Of a stretch of 64,000 bases of DNA, positions 34,886 through 44,485 are shown piece after piece (within the stretch, counting starts at the first letter, position 1; every line of letters begins with the position of its first letter). Location of the stretch: the NCBI GenBank assembly GCA_031551885.1, contig JAVBMX010000028.1, forward strand, positions 44,135-108,134, written 5' to 3'. Origin of the DNA: Frigididesulfovibrio sp031551885. Lineage in GTDB: Bacteria > Desulfobacterota > Desulfovibrionia > Desulfovibrionales > Desulfovibrionaceae. Below the pieces are notes generated by a model, which was not told the origin of the DNA, did not search any database, and saw nothing but the letters and a program-made list of their open reading frames with translations. A program made the position numbers and the translations under genes.

Positions 34886-35062
34886 AGGGCCTCCCGGTTA
34901 AAAAAAGTCCCCGTTGCAACGGAACAACCCGGCTTGTCGCCTACCGTGTCGGACTCATCCCGCACGAAGCTCGTGTTGTGGTCACACGTGTCGCTTCGTC
35001 GGTGATTCGCCTTCCTTGTCTGACGCCAAACCGGGCCGTTCCCCAGAGACTTGGTGAGTATT

Positions 35063-35446
35063 TTAGTGCGACTCCGCCGCCATCACGGCTTCGTAGCCGG
35101 CTTTGTCCAGCAGGCCTTCGGGCGTGCCCGAAAGTTTCAGACGGATCATCCAGCCGTTTTCATACGGGGACTGATTGATGATTTCCGGGGAGTTCGCCAG
35201 GGCCTCGTTCACGGCGATGACTTCGCCGGCGGCCGGGCTGTAGATGTCGGAAGCGGCCTTGACCGATTCCACCGCGCCCATTTCCTGGCCTTTGGCCAGT
35301 TTTGTCCCCACCTTGGGCAGGTCCACAAAGGTAATGTCGCCGAGCTGTTCCTGAGCGAAGTGCGTGATGCCCACGACACCCTCGCCGCCTTCAACGCGGA
35401 GCCATTCATGGGTCGGGGCATAGGAAAGATCGGGTCTTACGGACAT
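35063..35446 (-). CDS. gcvH: Glycine cleavage system H protein
   Basis: Lipoyl carrier protein, 127 aa. The lipoyl lysine sits in MGAVESVKAASDIYSPAAGEV; the start SYAPTHEWLRVEGGEGVVGITHFAQEQLGDITFVDLP is the family core. The first gene of a gcvH-gcvPA-gcvPB order. No gcvT or lipoyl-protein gene is in the neighbourhood, so the aminomethyltransferase must be elsewhere. Confidence 0.96.
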   Translation of the reverse strand: MSVRPDLSYAPTHEWLRVEGGEGVVGITHFAQEQLGDITFVDLPKVGTKLAKGQEMGAVESVKAASDIYSPAAGEVIAVNEALANSPEIINQSPYENGWMIRLKLSGTPEGLLDKAGYEAVMAAESH

Positions 35447-35497
35447 GCGTACATCTCCTGCGATAAAGGTAAAGGGTGTGTCTGACGTTTGGGGCGC

Positions 35498-35911
35498 TCA
35501 GGCCGGCGCGGCCTCGAGAGGAATGCCGAGCTTGGCGATTTCCTGCAGCAGCACCGCGTGGTTGATCGGTTTGACGATGTAGCCGGCGGCGTCGCCGAGG
35601 AAGAACGCGTCGTGCAGTTCTTCGGAGTCGTCGAGGCCGGAAATCATAATGATTCTGACCTGTTTTTCGGGCGGAATGCCGCGATCTTTCTCAATGGAGC
35701 GAATCTCGCGCAGAGCCTGCTGCCCATCAATGTTGGGCATAAGGATGTCCATGGTGATCAGATCATATGGTTCTCCATCTTTCAGTGCTCCGGCAAAGGC
35801 TTCGACGCCTTCCTCGCCGTCCATGGCGACATCCACCTCGCCGTAAGGGCGTAGAAGGCGTTGCACCAGGCGGCGTGTTTCAAAATCATCGTCTACCACG
35901 AGAAATCGCAT
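35498..35911 (-). CDS. CheY-like single-domain response regulator
   Basis: 137 aa receiver domain alone. Acidic pocket VVDDDF (7-9), phosphoacceptor Asp55 in LITMDILMPNIDG, conserved Ser91 in MISG and Lys114 in YIVKPI. The ATG at 35911 follows GGAGG; an ATG four codons upstream lies within the ribosome site. The insert GALKDGEPYD before the phosphorylation site is typical of Desulfovibrio CheY-like proteins with slow kinetics (inference). It sits 50 bases upstream of gcvH but is probably unrelated in function. Confidence 0.9.
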   Translation of the reverse strand: MRFLVVDDDFETRRLVQRLLRPYGEVDVAMDGEEGVEAFAGALKDGEPYDLITMDILMPNIDGQQALREIRSIEKDRGIPPEKQVRIIMISGLDDSEELHDAFFLGDAAGYIVKPINHAVLLQEIAKLGIPLEAAPA

Positions 35912-36098
35912 ATCATCCTCCATCAGCGGTCCACCACGGAGTCGGTGGGTGGTTCTATTCCGGCATGCCGTATAGCGCACAAAGAAGTTCTAGCCGGGAG
36001 CGCTCCTCAGGTCAAGGGGCCGGATGCCGACACTTGCCCCCGGAGCAAAGCGACGTTATCTCTAAGGATGCCGATATCGCGGAAATTCAGGATTATTT

Positions 36099-36761
36099 AT
36101 GCCGGTATACCGACTCGCCGACAATCACCTCGGTTTTCCCGACCCTGCCGACGCCGAACCCGACGGTCTTTTGGCCGTGGGGGGAGATTTATCCCCCCGC
36201 AGGCTGATCGCCGCCTATGTCCAAGGTATTTTTCCCTGGTATTCGGAAGGCTCGCCCATTCTCTGGTGGTCGCCTGACCCGCGTTGCGTTTTGCTCCCCG
36301 ACCGGTTTCACCTGCCGCGCTCCCTGGCGAGAACCCTGCGCCGGGGCACGTTTCATTGCACCATGAACAAGGCCTTCGAGGCCGTTCTGGAAGGCTGCGC
36401 CGGCGGCCGGCGGGCCGAGGAGGGCACCTGGCTGCTGCCGGAAATGCGCGCCGCCTACCTGCAACTGCACCGGCTCGGCCTTGCCCATTCCTGTGAGGCA
36501 TGGCACAACGATGAACTGGCGGGCGGCCTGTACGGTGTGCTGCTTGGCCGTGTTTTTTTCGGCGAGTCCATGTTTTACCGGGTGCCCGACGCCTCCAAGG
36601 CGGCCCTGGCCTTTTTGGTGGAAACGTTGAAGACGCGCGGCGTCGAGCTGATCGACTGCCAGCAGGTCACGAACAATTTGGTGCGTTTCGGGGCGCAAGC
36701 CCTGCCGCGCGCGATTTTTTTAGAACTTTTGTCCCACGCTCTTGAGCCGATACAGCTATGA
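36099..36761 (+). CDS. aat: Leucyl/phenylalanyl-tRNA--protein transferase
   Basis: Adds Leu or Phe to N-terminal Arg/Lys of proteins for ClpS-ClpAP degradation (N-degron pathway). 220 aa. Family motifs: DGLLAVGGDLSPRRLIAAYVQGIFPWY, ILWWSPDPRCVL, GLAHSCEAWHNDELAGGLYGVLLGRVFFGESMF and IDCQQVTNNLVRFGAQ. It overlaps uvrB by 4 bases. Confidence 0.96.
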   Translation: MPVYRLADNHLGFPDPADAEPDGLLAVGGDLSPRRLIAAYVQGIFPWYSEGSPILWWSPDPRCVLLPDRFHLPRSLARTLRRGTFHCTMNKAFEAVLEGCAGGRRAEEGTWLLPEMRAAYLQLHRLGLAHSCEAWHNDELAGGLYGVLLGRVFFGESMFYRVPDASKAALAFLVETLKTRGVELIDCQQVTNNLVRFGAQALPRAIFLELLSHALEPIQL

Positions 36762-38809
36762 ATACCTCCGCTCCCGCCCTGCCCAATGCCGAATTTCAGA
36801 TGGAAACGGCCTATACCCCCCAAGGGGATCAGCCCGAGGCCATCGCCTCTCTGCTTGCCAACCTGGAACACGGAGTTCGCGACCAGGTATTGCTCGGGGT
36901 CACCGGCTCGGGCAAAACTTTTACCATGGCCCAAACCATCGCGGCGGCCGGACGGCCGGCTCTCATCCTGGCCCCGAACAAAACCCTGGCCGCGCAACTG
37001 TACAACGAGTTCAAAGCCCTGTTCCCCAAGAACGCGGTGGAGTACTTCGTCAGCTATTACGATTATTATCAGCCGGAAGCCTATGTGCCGGCCTCCGACA
37101 CCTACATCGAAAAAGACTCCTCGATCAACGACAACATCGACAAGTTGCGCCACGCCGCCACCCATGCGCTCCTGACCCGACGCGACGTGATCATCGTGGC
37201 CTCGGTTTCCTGCATCTACGGCCTGGGTTCGCCGGAATATTACGCCCGGCTGATCATTCCTTTAGAAGTCGGGCAGCGCCTGTCCATGGATTCGCTGATC
37301 ACCCGGTTGGTGGACGTTCAGTACAGCCGCAACGACGTGGATTTCCACCGGGCAACCTTTCGGGTGCGCGGCGACGTGCTGGAGATCATTCCTTCGTATC
37401 AGCACGAGCGGGCCCTGCGTCTGGAGTTTTTCGGCGACGAGCTGGAGCGCATGAGCGAAGTGGACCCGCTCACGGGCGAAACCCTGGCCCGAATCGGCAA
37501 GACCGTCATCTATCCGGCCAGCCACTATGTTTCCGATCGGGACAATCTGTACCGGGCCGCCCAGGACATTCGGGTGGAGCTGCAGGAAAATCTGGCCCGG
37601 CTCAAGGCCGAGAACATGCTTGTGGAAGCCCAGCGCCTGGAACAGCGCACCATGCTCGACCTGGAAATGATGGAAGAGATGGGTTACTGCACCGGCATCG
37701 AGAACTATTCACGGCATCTGGACGGCCGGGTTGAAGGTTCGGCCCCGGCCACTTTGCTGGATTACTTCCCGCCGGACTTTTTGCTGTTCGTCGACGAATC
37801 GCACATCACCATTCCCCAGGTCGGGGGCATGTTCAAAGGCGATCGATCGCGCAAGGGCACCCTGGTACGCTACGGTTTTCGTCTGCCGTCGGCTTTGGAC
37901 AACCGGCCGTTGAGCTTTGAAGAGTTTTTGGAACGCATCGGGCAGTCGGTGTACGTCTCGGCCACGCCCGGCCCCTGGGAGCTGGAACGCGCCCAGGGCG
38001 TGGTGGCCGAACAGATCATCCGGCCCACCGGTTTGCTTGACCCGGAAACGGAAATCCGTCCCACCAAGGGGCAGATGGAAGATTTGCTGGGGGAATGCCG
38101 CGCCCGGGCCGAAAAGAACCAACGGGTGCTGGTGACCACCCTGACCAAGCGTATGGCCGAGGACCTTACGGAGTACATGAACTCCATGGGGTTACGGGCC
38201 AAGTACCTGCATTCGGATATCGACACTCTGGAGCGTATGAGCATCATCCACGCCCTGCGCAAAGGCGAGTTTGACGTCTTGGTGGGCATCAACCTGCTGC
38301 GCGAAGGTTTGGATATTCCCGAGGTCGCGTTGGTGGCTGTTCTGGACGCCGACCGCGAGGGTTTTCTGCGCTCGGCCGGCTCCCTGATTCAAACCTTCGG
38401 CCGGGCGGCCCGTAACGTGGAAGGGCGCGTGTTGCTCTATGCCGACAACGTGACGCCTTCCATGAAAAAAGCTTTGGAAGAAACCGCCCGCCGGCGCGCC
38501 AAGCAGGAAGGCTTCAACGTCCTGCACGGCATTTCCCCCCAGAGCATTGTCAAAGACGTGGACACGGCCTTCAATTCTCTGTTCTCGGCCCCGGCCCCCG
38601 GCGCCAAGCGGGGCAGGGGGGCCGCCTCCAAAGCGGCCGAGCCGGAAGACGCCACGTCGTATACCTCGCCCCGCGAGTTGGCCCGGCTCATCCAGCGTCT
38701 GGAACGCGAGATGCGCGACGCCGCCAAGGAACTGGAGTTCGAGCGCGCCGCCGAACTGCGCGACCGTATTGTTGGGTTGCGTCAGCGTTTGTATGTGGCC
38801 GGAGAGTGA
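36758..38809 (+). CDS. uvrB: Excinuclease ABC subunit B UvrB
   Basis: Damage-verification helicase of nucleotide excision repair. 683 aa. Walker A GVTGSGKTFTMA, beta-hairpin YYDYYQPEAYVP, DESHITIPQ (DEAD-like box), FIGQSVYVSATPGPWE, helicase motifs LREGLDIPEVALVAVLDADREGFLRS and IQTFGRAARN. The C-terminal UVR motif is LIQRLEREMRDAAKELEFERAAELRD. Translationally coupled to aat. Confidence 0.97.
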   Translation: MNTSAPALPNAEFQMETAYTPQGDQPEAIASLLANLEHGVRDQVLLGVTGSGKTFTMAQTIAAAGRPALILAPNKTLAAQLYNEFKALFPKNAVEYFVSYYDYYQPEAYVPASDTYIEKDSSINDNIDKLRHAATHALLTRRDVIIVASVSCIYGLGSPEYYARLIIPLEVGQRLSMDSLITRLVDVQYSRNDVDFHRATFRVRGDVLEIIPSYQHERALRLEFFGDELERMSEVDPLTGETLARIGKTVIYPASHYVSDRDNLYRAAQDIRVELQENLARLKAENMLVEAQRLEQRTMLDLEMMEEMGYCTGIENYSRHLDGRVEGSAPATLLDYFPPDFLLFVDESHITIPQVGGMFKGDRSRKGTLVRYGFRLPSALDNRPLSFEEFLERIGQSVYVSATPGPWELERAQGVVAEQIIRPTGLLDPETEIRPTKGQMEDLLGECRARAEKNQRVLVTTLTKRMAEDLTEYMNSMGLRAKYLHSDIDTLERMSIIHALRKGEFDVLVGINLLREGLDIPEVALVAVLDADREGFLRSAGSLIQTFGRAARNVEGRVLLYADNVTPSMKKALEETARRRAKQEGFNVLHGISPQSIVKDVDTAFNSLFSAPAPGAKRGRGAASKAAEPEDATSYTSPRELARLIQRLEREMRDAAKELEFERAAELRDRIVGLRQRLYVAGE

Positions 38810-38927
38810 GGGGGGATTGAACGAGCGGGAGTTCTGCGCCCACATGCTCCGGCAGGCGATGCTTTATCGTGTTTGCCTATGCAGCATTACGGCATATTTC
38901 AGCATGGTTTTTGCATAACGTTTTATC

Positions 38928-40250
38928 ATGTATACCGACATCCTACCGGCACATCCTGCTCCATTTCTTCCGCTCTTGCCGATGAGCGCCTTTTCCGGTC
39001 CTCCCCTATGGCATACGCAAAGTCTTTGCTACGGTGGTGTAGAGCGACAAATTATCGCCGCAGCCGAAGTCGTTTCGCGGGTCGGCTTACCAATACACCT
39101 CATTTGTGATTGCATGCCCCCGAACGGGGCAAGCGACTTTTTTTGGGGTCAGGCTCGTTCCTATTTCAAAGGAATACATAGCCTGGAAGAGGCCATGCCG
39201 AAGTTCTCCCAGTTCCTTCCCAATGCCGAGCAAGCCGTCAATTTGTTGGCGGAAGAGTATTTCCCAAGACTTGATCCGTTCACACGAGTGATGATGGCTC
39301 GTTTTTCAGCATACTTTGCCGTGTTTCGCCCGTGTTTGGTCCAAATATGGAACGCGGATCATCTCTATGCAGCCTTGGCGGCGGCAGTCGCCGGGGTTCC
39401 GCGTATCGTGATTTGCGCCCAGTCTATGAGCCCACGCAGGCGATATCCCTTGGGGCTGGAAAGTGTGGACGATCAGTTTGCTTATCGTGCTTTTGATGCA
39501 CTGCTCGGTCTACCCACGGTAACCCTGACCGCCAACAGCCGGGCCGGTCGCGACGACTATTGCGACTGGCTGGGACTTGAATCGGAGCGGATTCTTCTGA
39601 CGCCGAACATATTCGTCGGCGACTCGCGGCCCCTGCCGAGCGACGAAGAAATTGCGGCCATGCGGCGAAATTTGGGAATTCCTCAGGAAGCCAAGGTGCT
39701 CGGCGGGTTGTTTCGTCTGGCGGCCATCAAGGATCCGGCTCTATGGGTGAATACCGCCGCCTGCGTGTTGCGGCAGCGGCCGGATGTATACGCGGTGCTG
39801 GGCGGCGACGGGCCGCTTTTTTCCCAAGTCGCCGAGGCTGTCGCCGGCGGCCCGCTTGCTTCACGCCTGTTGCTGCCCGGGCGCGTTGAGGCTGTTGCGG
39901 CCTTTCACGCCATGACCGACCTTCATTTATTGACCTCGTTTGTGGAAGGTCTGCCGAACACCGCGCTTGAGGCGCAATATGCCGGAAAACCCGTTGTTTC
40001 GACTGTGTGCGGCGGCATCGCCGACATCGTTGCGGACAAAGAATCAGGTCTCCTTGTGCCGGCGAGAGAGGCGGAAGCCCTAGCCGCGTGTGCATGCTTC
40101 GTTCTCAACCACCCAACTTGGGCCGGCGAAGCGGGACGGAAGGGCCGCGAACGAGTGCTCCGGCTCTTTTCCAAAGAAACGGCCGGCAAGGCTCTTTTGG
40201 ATATGTATACCCGGATTTTTCCGGTATGTTCCGCAGGGCGAAGTCTATGA
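38928..40250 (+). CDS. Glycosyltransferase family 4
   Basis: 440 aa. The N-terminal acceptor domain starts LCYGGVERQIIAAAEVVSRVGL; the C-terminal domain contains VLGGLFRLAAIKDPALWV, VLGGDGPLFSQV and LLTSFVEGLPNTALEAQYAGKPVV, the EX7E-type GT4 signature. The ATG at 38928 lacks a clear ribosome site, and an ATG at 38982 could be used. Base composition of 38.9-43.2 kb is less GC-rich than the housekeeping genes, suggesting acquisition. The target glycan is not known. Confidence 0.85.
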   Translation: MYTDILPAHPAPFLPLLPMSAFSGPPLWHTQSLCYGGVERQIIAAAEVVSRVGLPIHLICDCMPPNGASDFFWGQARSYFKGIHSLEEAMPKFSQFLPNAEQAVNLLAEEYFPRLDPFTRVMMARFSAYFAVFRPCLVQIWNADHLYAALAAAVAGVPRIVICAQSMSPRRRYPLGLESVDDQFAYRAFDALLGLPTVTLTANSRAGRDDYCDWLGLESERILLTPNIFVGDSRPLPSDEEIAAMRRNLGIPQEAKVLGGLFRLAAIKDPALWVNTAACVLRQRPDVYAVLGGDGPLFSQVAEAVAGGPLASRLLLPGRVEAVAAFHAMTDLHLLTSFVEGLPNTALEAQYAGKPVVSTVCGGIADIVADKESGLLVPAREAEALAACACFVLNHPTWAGEAGRKGRERVLRLFSKETAGKALLDMYTRIFPVCSAGRSL

Positions 40251-41314
40251 AACCGAACAAAGCAATGGGGCGGACAAAACGTTCCCCCTTGATCAGCGTG
40301 ATCATGCCGACCTACAACAACGCAACGTATCTGGAGGAAAGCATCGGTTCCGTCTTGGGGCAGACGGTTGGCGATCTGGAATTGCTGGTCATCGACGATT
40401 GTTCCACCGACACCACGTCGGCTCTGCTCGACACAATTGACGACTCTCGTCTGCGGGTGCTGGTCATGCCGGAGAATTCCGGCCCGGCGAAATGCCGTAA
40501 TGCGGGTCTGGACGCCGCCACGGGCCGATACATAGCCTTGATGGATTCCGATGATATCAGTCTACCGGAGCGTTTCGCCGTACAACACGCTTTTATGGAG
40601 GAGTATCCGGAGATCACCGTATGCGGCGGCGCCATGGAGCGTTTCGGCGGAATCAATGACACCCTCACACTTTTTGCGGACCACGACCACATGAAGGCGA
40701 ATATTCTGTTTGATTCGCCCCTGTCCAATCCGGTCGTTATGTTTCGCGGCGATTTTTTGCGCGTGAACGCCATACGGTATCGGGAGGATTTGCGTACGTG
40801 CTCCGACTACGCCATGTGGCTGCGCCTGATGCATGATTATCCCGAGTGTCTATTCATCAATCTTTCCACTGTGTTGGCCCGGTATCGGGTGCATGGGAAC
40901 AATGTCTCGCAAGCCACCTCTCCGACCTGGAGAAAAAATGTTGCCGAGGCCAGACGCCCTTACCTGGAGCGTTTTCTGGACGGTCTCGTCAACGAGGAGG
41001 CAACCGTGCATGAGATGATTTTCAATCAAAGGTATGCACGGACACGGGAAGAGCTGGTTGCGGCAAAAACGTGGTTGACGCGCCTGTGCAAGGCGAATAG
41101 CCGTAAAGGGTATTACGTTGAAAAGTTGTTTCGGATTTATATGGCGGAAAGATTTCTGCGATTTTGTTCGGCAAGTTTACACTTAGGGCCCTGGGTTGTA
41201 ACGCGTTTGACGGAGTACCCGGATTTCCCGCTTCTGGGTGTCTCGTCCGCAACGATGCGGCGGATGCTGGACATTTCCAGTAATTCTTTTGCGACGGCGG
41301 CACAAATGGAGTAA
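40247..41314 (+). CDS. Glycosyltransferase family 2
   Basis: 355 aa GT-A fold: PLISVIMPTYNNATYLEESIGSVLGQT, IDDCSTDTT, GPAKCRNAGLDAATGRYIALMDSDDIS (DXD motif DSDD) and a long C-terminal helical part. It overlaps the GT4 gene by 4 bases (ATGA) and follows AGGGCGA. Probably acts in sequence with it on one surface polysaccharide or glycoprotein. Confidence 0.88.
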   Translation: MKPNKAMGRTKRSPLISVIMPTYNNATYLEESIGSVLGQTVGDLELLVIDDCSTDTTSALLDTIDDSRLRVLVMPENSGPAKCRNAGLDAATGRYIALMDSDDISLPERFAVQHAFMEEYPEITVCGGAMERFGGINDTLTLFADHDHMKANILFDSPLSNPVVMFRGDFLRVNAIRYREDLRTCSDYAMWLRLMHDYPECLFINLSTVLARYRVHGNNVSQATSPTWRKNVAEARRPYLERFLDGLVNEEATVHEMIFNQRYARTREELVAAKTWLTRLCKANSRKGYYVEKLFRIYMAERFLRFCSASLHLGPWVVTRLTEYPDFPLLGVSSATMRRMLDISSNSFATAAQME

Positions 41315-41406
41315 GTCGGAGCGGAGGAGGCGTATTTTCTGCTTTCAAAAAACAAAAGCGAAACCTTTTTCTCGAGCGCTTTGCGTTTGAAATTGTGTGA
41401 TGGAAA

Positions 41407-42954
41407 TCAACGTGCGTCTAATTCAAATTCCTGAAGCGTCAGGCAGAGCTTTTTGAGGTTCAGGGGTCCTTTTGCCCGACAGACCACGGCAGTATCGGCC
41501 GACTCAAGGACATCGAGAAATTCCAGTAGGGTGTGATAATATGCTCGGTTGTTGAAGTCGTGGATGAAATAACGTGTGCTTTCAGGCAGTCGCAGCACGC
41601 CCTGCAGGGTACAGGCCACCCGGAATCGCCCGTCGATAAGCACGAAGGGCACGTGATCTGTGATATGGGGCCAGATACCCCGGGAGTAATCAAGCCAGCA
41701 GGCTTGAGGTTCCTTAGCTGTAGGATGGCCGAAATCTCCGGTTGGCCCTATGTCGGAGTGGACAAAACAAATTTTTCCGCCTTCAAAGGCGTTCCGAACA
41801 ACGGGGTTACGGAGCATGTGCCGGATCCAATTCATGTCCGATTCCACGCTGTAGACTTTGTCCAGACCGTGTTCCACAAACAGCCGGGTGCTGCCGCCCG
41901 CGCCGAATTCAAGAACCGCACCGGTTGCAGGGATATTCCGGGTGAACAAATTGAGCTCGGCTTGGCTCATAACGGGTATGAGCGGTGTATCAATGGTGTC
42001 CTTCAGCATAACTCCCTCCAAGCGGCCTTCAAGGTATGGGCACGGACTCATATTGGTCGGCCCCGGAAACATGGATTGATTACAGCGTTTCGACAGAGGC
42101 AAAGATGGAATCCGTGTGCGTCGACCAACGATTCCCTTCAAAATGTCTGCCTGATGGACAGCGGAAAAGGCCTTGAAACCTTCCTCCGCCTGTTTGCCCA
42201 AGGCCGTCGAATTATGCAGCAGGAATTCGACCTGAGCAGGAATATCTTCATATTCACAATACACACAGGCCGTTTCCAGTCCGGCCGGGATTTCCGTGTC
42301 GGACCCGCGCTCGGAGACCACCGCCTTCTTGTTTGCCCATAAATAGCCGAGCCGCACCACTTCGAGGCTTGCAGGCAGGTGATAATGGACGTTTACCGCC
42401 AGGGCGGCGGCGGCGATTTTTGCGTCGCGCTCCGCACCCCATAAGGGGACGGACGACGCGTACAGACGCACCCCTTTTTTTTGCAGCTTGTCAAGCAACA
42501 GTACTCGGCGTTTATTCATCGATCCGTAGAACAACACATCATAAGTCGGTTTTTTTGAAACGATACATGTCATTTCTTCCACATAGCCGAGAGGTACATG
42601 CAGAGCGTTTACATCGAAGCGCTGCTTCAGGCCTTCACAGTTGCGCGCGCTATAATCCCAAACCTGGAATTCTCTGAGCAGACGCACGTATTGCGGCGTA
42701 AACCAGGTATCGCCCGACGACAGCTGTTCCAGGTTGAAAAGGACGCTGTTGCGCGGAATATTTTCCAACGGCAGGCGACTGTACTGGTTGGCGCCGAAGA
42801 TGATGTTTTTTGCTGTGGGATGCAGGGAGTTTGTTCGAATCTCCACCTGGAAATTCAGTCTCTTGAAGGCGAAGAACAAGGGCAGGATTGCGTCGTCAAA
42901 CGACGACGCGGGAAGTTCCGGATGGGGATTGAGCTTGACCAGGGAAAAATGCAT
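41407..42954 (-). CDS. Fusion of glycosyltransferase-like and methyltransferase-like domains
   Basis: 515 aa. Residues 1-275 resemble CgeB-type glycosyltransferases: PTYDVLFYGSMNKRRVLLLDKLQKKGVRLY, LEVVRLGYLWANKKAVVSERGSD. Residues about 320-515 resemble a class I methyltransferase: GAVLEFGAGGSTRLFVEHGLDKVYSVESD at 346-373, with DGRFRVAC (441) and a histidine-rich YFIHDFNNRAYYH. The two halves are joined by a proline/cysteine-containing linker (286-320). It lies opposite to its neighbours in the glycan group. No signal or TM segment. Activities are inferred from fold motifs only. Confidence 0.7.
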   Translation of the reverse strand: MHFSLVKLNPHPELPASSFDDAILPLFFAFKRLNFQVEIRTNSLHPTAKNIIFGANQYSRLPLENIPRNSVLFNLEQLSSGDTWFTPQYVRLLREFQVWDYSARNCEGLKQRFDVNALHVPLGYVEEMTCIVSKKPTYDVLFYGSMNKRRVLLLDKLQKKGVRLYASSVPLWGAERDAKIAAAALAVNVHYHLPASLEVVRLGYLWANKKAVVSERGSDTEIPAGLETACVYCEYEDIPAQVEFLLHNSTALGKQAEEGFKAFSAVHQADILKGIVGRRTRIPSLPLSKRCNQSMFPGPTNMSPCPYLEGRLEGVMLKDTIDTPLIPVMSQAELNLFTRNIPATGAVLEFGAGGSTRLFVEHGLDKVYSVESDMNWIRHMLRNPVVRNAFEGGKICFVHSDIGPTGDFGHPTAKEPQACWLDYSRGIWPHITDHVPFVLIDGRFRVACTLQGVLRLPESTRYFIHDFNNRAYYHTLLEFLDVLESADTAVVCRAKGPLNLKKLCLTLQEFELDAR

Positions 42955-43169
42955 CTTGCATCCTTTGGTCCGAGGGCGTCAAAACACCGTCGGCAATAGA
43001 TTTAAGCAAAAAATATGCCATATTTTCGGCGTTGGATGCCGGCAAACTATTTCGCATTTTCAGCTTTTGGGTTCTTGGTTTTTTGTACGGCCGGAGTTTA
43101 CTTTGTGGCAATGGGTTGATAGCTTTTCCAGCACTCGTTTTCCCCTTCGCCCTACAGGAGACCCGCATT

Positions 43170-43859
43170 ATGAGTACCGCCCCCTCGGCTTTAGACGACG
43201 CTTCATTTTTGGCCCCGGACGTCCCCTTGTCGAAGAGCATCGCCCACGGTTCTTGGCCGGAGTTTTTGTCCCGCCTGTGCAACAAGCCCGGCAAGGAAAT
43301 TCTGGAGGTCGGCTCGCGCGTGGTTACGGGCTGCAAGTTGCGGGAGCTGTTTACCGACGCGAATTACACCGGTTTTGACTTTTACCCCGGCGACAACGTG
43401 GACGTGGTGGGTGACGCCCACAAATTGTCCACCTACTTCTCCAAGAAATTCGATCTCATTTTTTCCTCCGCCGTGTTCGAGCATCTGGCCATGCCGTGGA
43501 TTGTCGCGCAGGAAATGATCAAGCTGCTGAAGGTCAACGGGTATATCTTTGTGGAAACCCACTATTCCTTTTCCAGCCATGAGCGACCGTGGCACTTTTT
43601 TCAGTTCAGCGAACAGGCCCTGAAGGTGCTCTTTCCTTCTTGCGCCGGAATCTCCTGCATCGAGGCCGGAGTGAGCACTCCCATTGTGGGGCGGTTCTCC
43701 GACCTTGCCGTCCCCTATCTGCGGCGTCTTCCGGTACGCGGGCTTTATTGTCACAGCGAATTCCTGGGAGTCAAAAAAAACGACGTTCCCGATTTCTCCT
43801 GGGCCGACGTCAGCTTGGATACACTCATCGATTCCGTTTATCCCTCCCCTTCAAGCTGA
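43170..43859 (+). CDS. SAM-dependent methyltransferase
   Basis: 229 aa. Rossmann motif KEILEVGSRVVTGCKLRELF, acidic motif GFDFYPGDNVDVVGDAH, motif IV FDLIFSSAVFEHLAMPW and a post-motif VNGYIFVETHYSF place it in the methyltransferase 11 group. The ATG at 43170 follows AGGAG; a long upstream extension is unsupported. It closes the surface-glycan group, probably methylating a sugar. Confidence 0.82.
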   Translation: MSTAPSALDDASFLAPDVPLSKSIAHGSWPEFLSRLCNKPGKEILEVGSRVVTGCKLRELFTDANYTGFDFYPGDNVDVVGDAHKLSTYFSKKFDLIFSSAVFEHLAMPWIVAQEMIKLLKVNGYIFVETHYSFSSHERPWHFFQFSEQALKVLFPSCAGISCIEAGVSTPIVGRFSDLAVPYLRRLPVRGLYCHSEFLGVKKNDVPDFSWADVSLDTLIDSVYPSPSS

Positions 43860-43980
43860 TCTGGTTGGAAACGGGAGAAAAACGAAATTCCGTTCTGCAT
43901 CCGGGAAAGGACCTTTTCGGCTTTGACGAGGGAAAGCCAAAAAGTGCGATGTGCGGAGGGAATGACGGCGAGAAACGCTT

Positions 43981-44030
43981 CGGCAACAAAAAGCGCCCAC
44001 GAAAGTCTCGCGGGCGGCTTTTTGTTGCCG
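43981..44030. terminator. Bidirectional terminator
   Basis: Arms CGGCAACAAAAAGCGCCC (from 43981) and GGGCGGCTTTTTGTTGCCG (ending 44030) pair almost perfectly with one bulge. A5 and T5 flank the GC core. It lies between the convergent methyltransferase and the 44060 gene. Confidence 0.85.
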
Positions 44031-44059
44031 GAATACTTTATTGTTGGAAGTCGGGGAGG

Positions 44060-44485
44060 CTAATACGTCCGAATATATTCATCCAGGCTTTCGGCCGTGC
44101 AGGAACGGCTGACCCAGAAGGCGGCCGCCCAGACCATCAGGGCCGTGGCCTGAGTGTCGTCCAGGCGTTTGATTTTGGCCAGCAGGGTGTCTGTGCCGGC
44201 GCCGTGTTTTTCGTGCAGGCCGGCTTCGCAGGCGTCGTTGAGGCGCAGGGCAAGGTAGGAAGCTCGGGTGCTTTCCGGGGTCAGGCGGACGTCTTTGTAC
44301 GCCTCGACAATGGTCTTCAGTTCGGCCGGGGCGAAAGTGTTTTTCAGCGCCATGATGGCTCGGAAAAAAGTGTCCACGGCCCAAGGGAGAATAAATTCCG
44401 CTCCGGCGCTTTTGGTCCGGAAGTAATCTTTGAGCCAACGCTCTTGTTCGGCCCCGATACGGGCGGCGACCTGTGGTTTGGACAC
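44060..44485 (-). CDS. Conserved-looking hypothetical cytoplasmic protein
   Basis: 141 aa, mainly helical, starting at a GTG (44485) preceded by GGAGG; a TTG eight codons earlier is less likely. Segments: ERWLKDYFRTKSAGAEFILPWAVDTFFRAIMALK, AELKTIVEAYKDVRLTP, ATALMVWAAAFWVSRS. No domain is recognised. Lone gene between two terminator/promoter regions. Confidence 0.6.
   Translation of the reverse strand: MSKPQVAARIGAEQERWLKDYFRTKSAGAEFILPWAVDTFFRAIMALKNTFAPAELKTIVEAYKDVRLTPESTRASYLALRLNDACEAGLHEKHGAGTDTLLAKIKRLDDTQATALMVWAAAFWVSRSCTAESLDEYIRTY

Noticed and set aside
34886..35062. Glycine riboswitch between gcvH and gcvPA
   Set aside because: The gap has a 12-bp palindrome but not the tandem aptamer pattern, and it is inside the operon rather than before the first gene.
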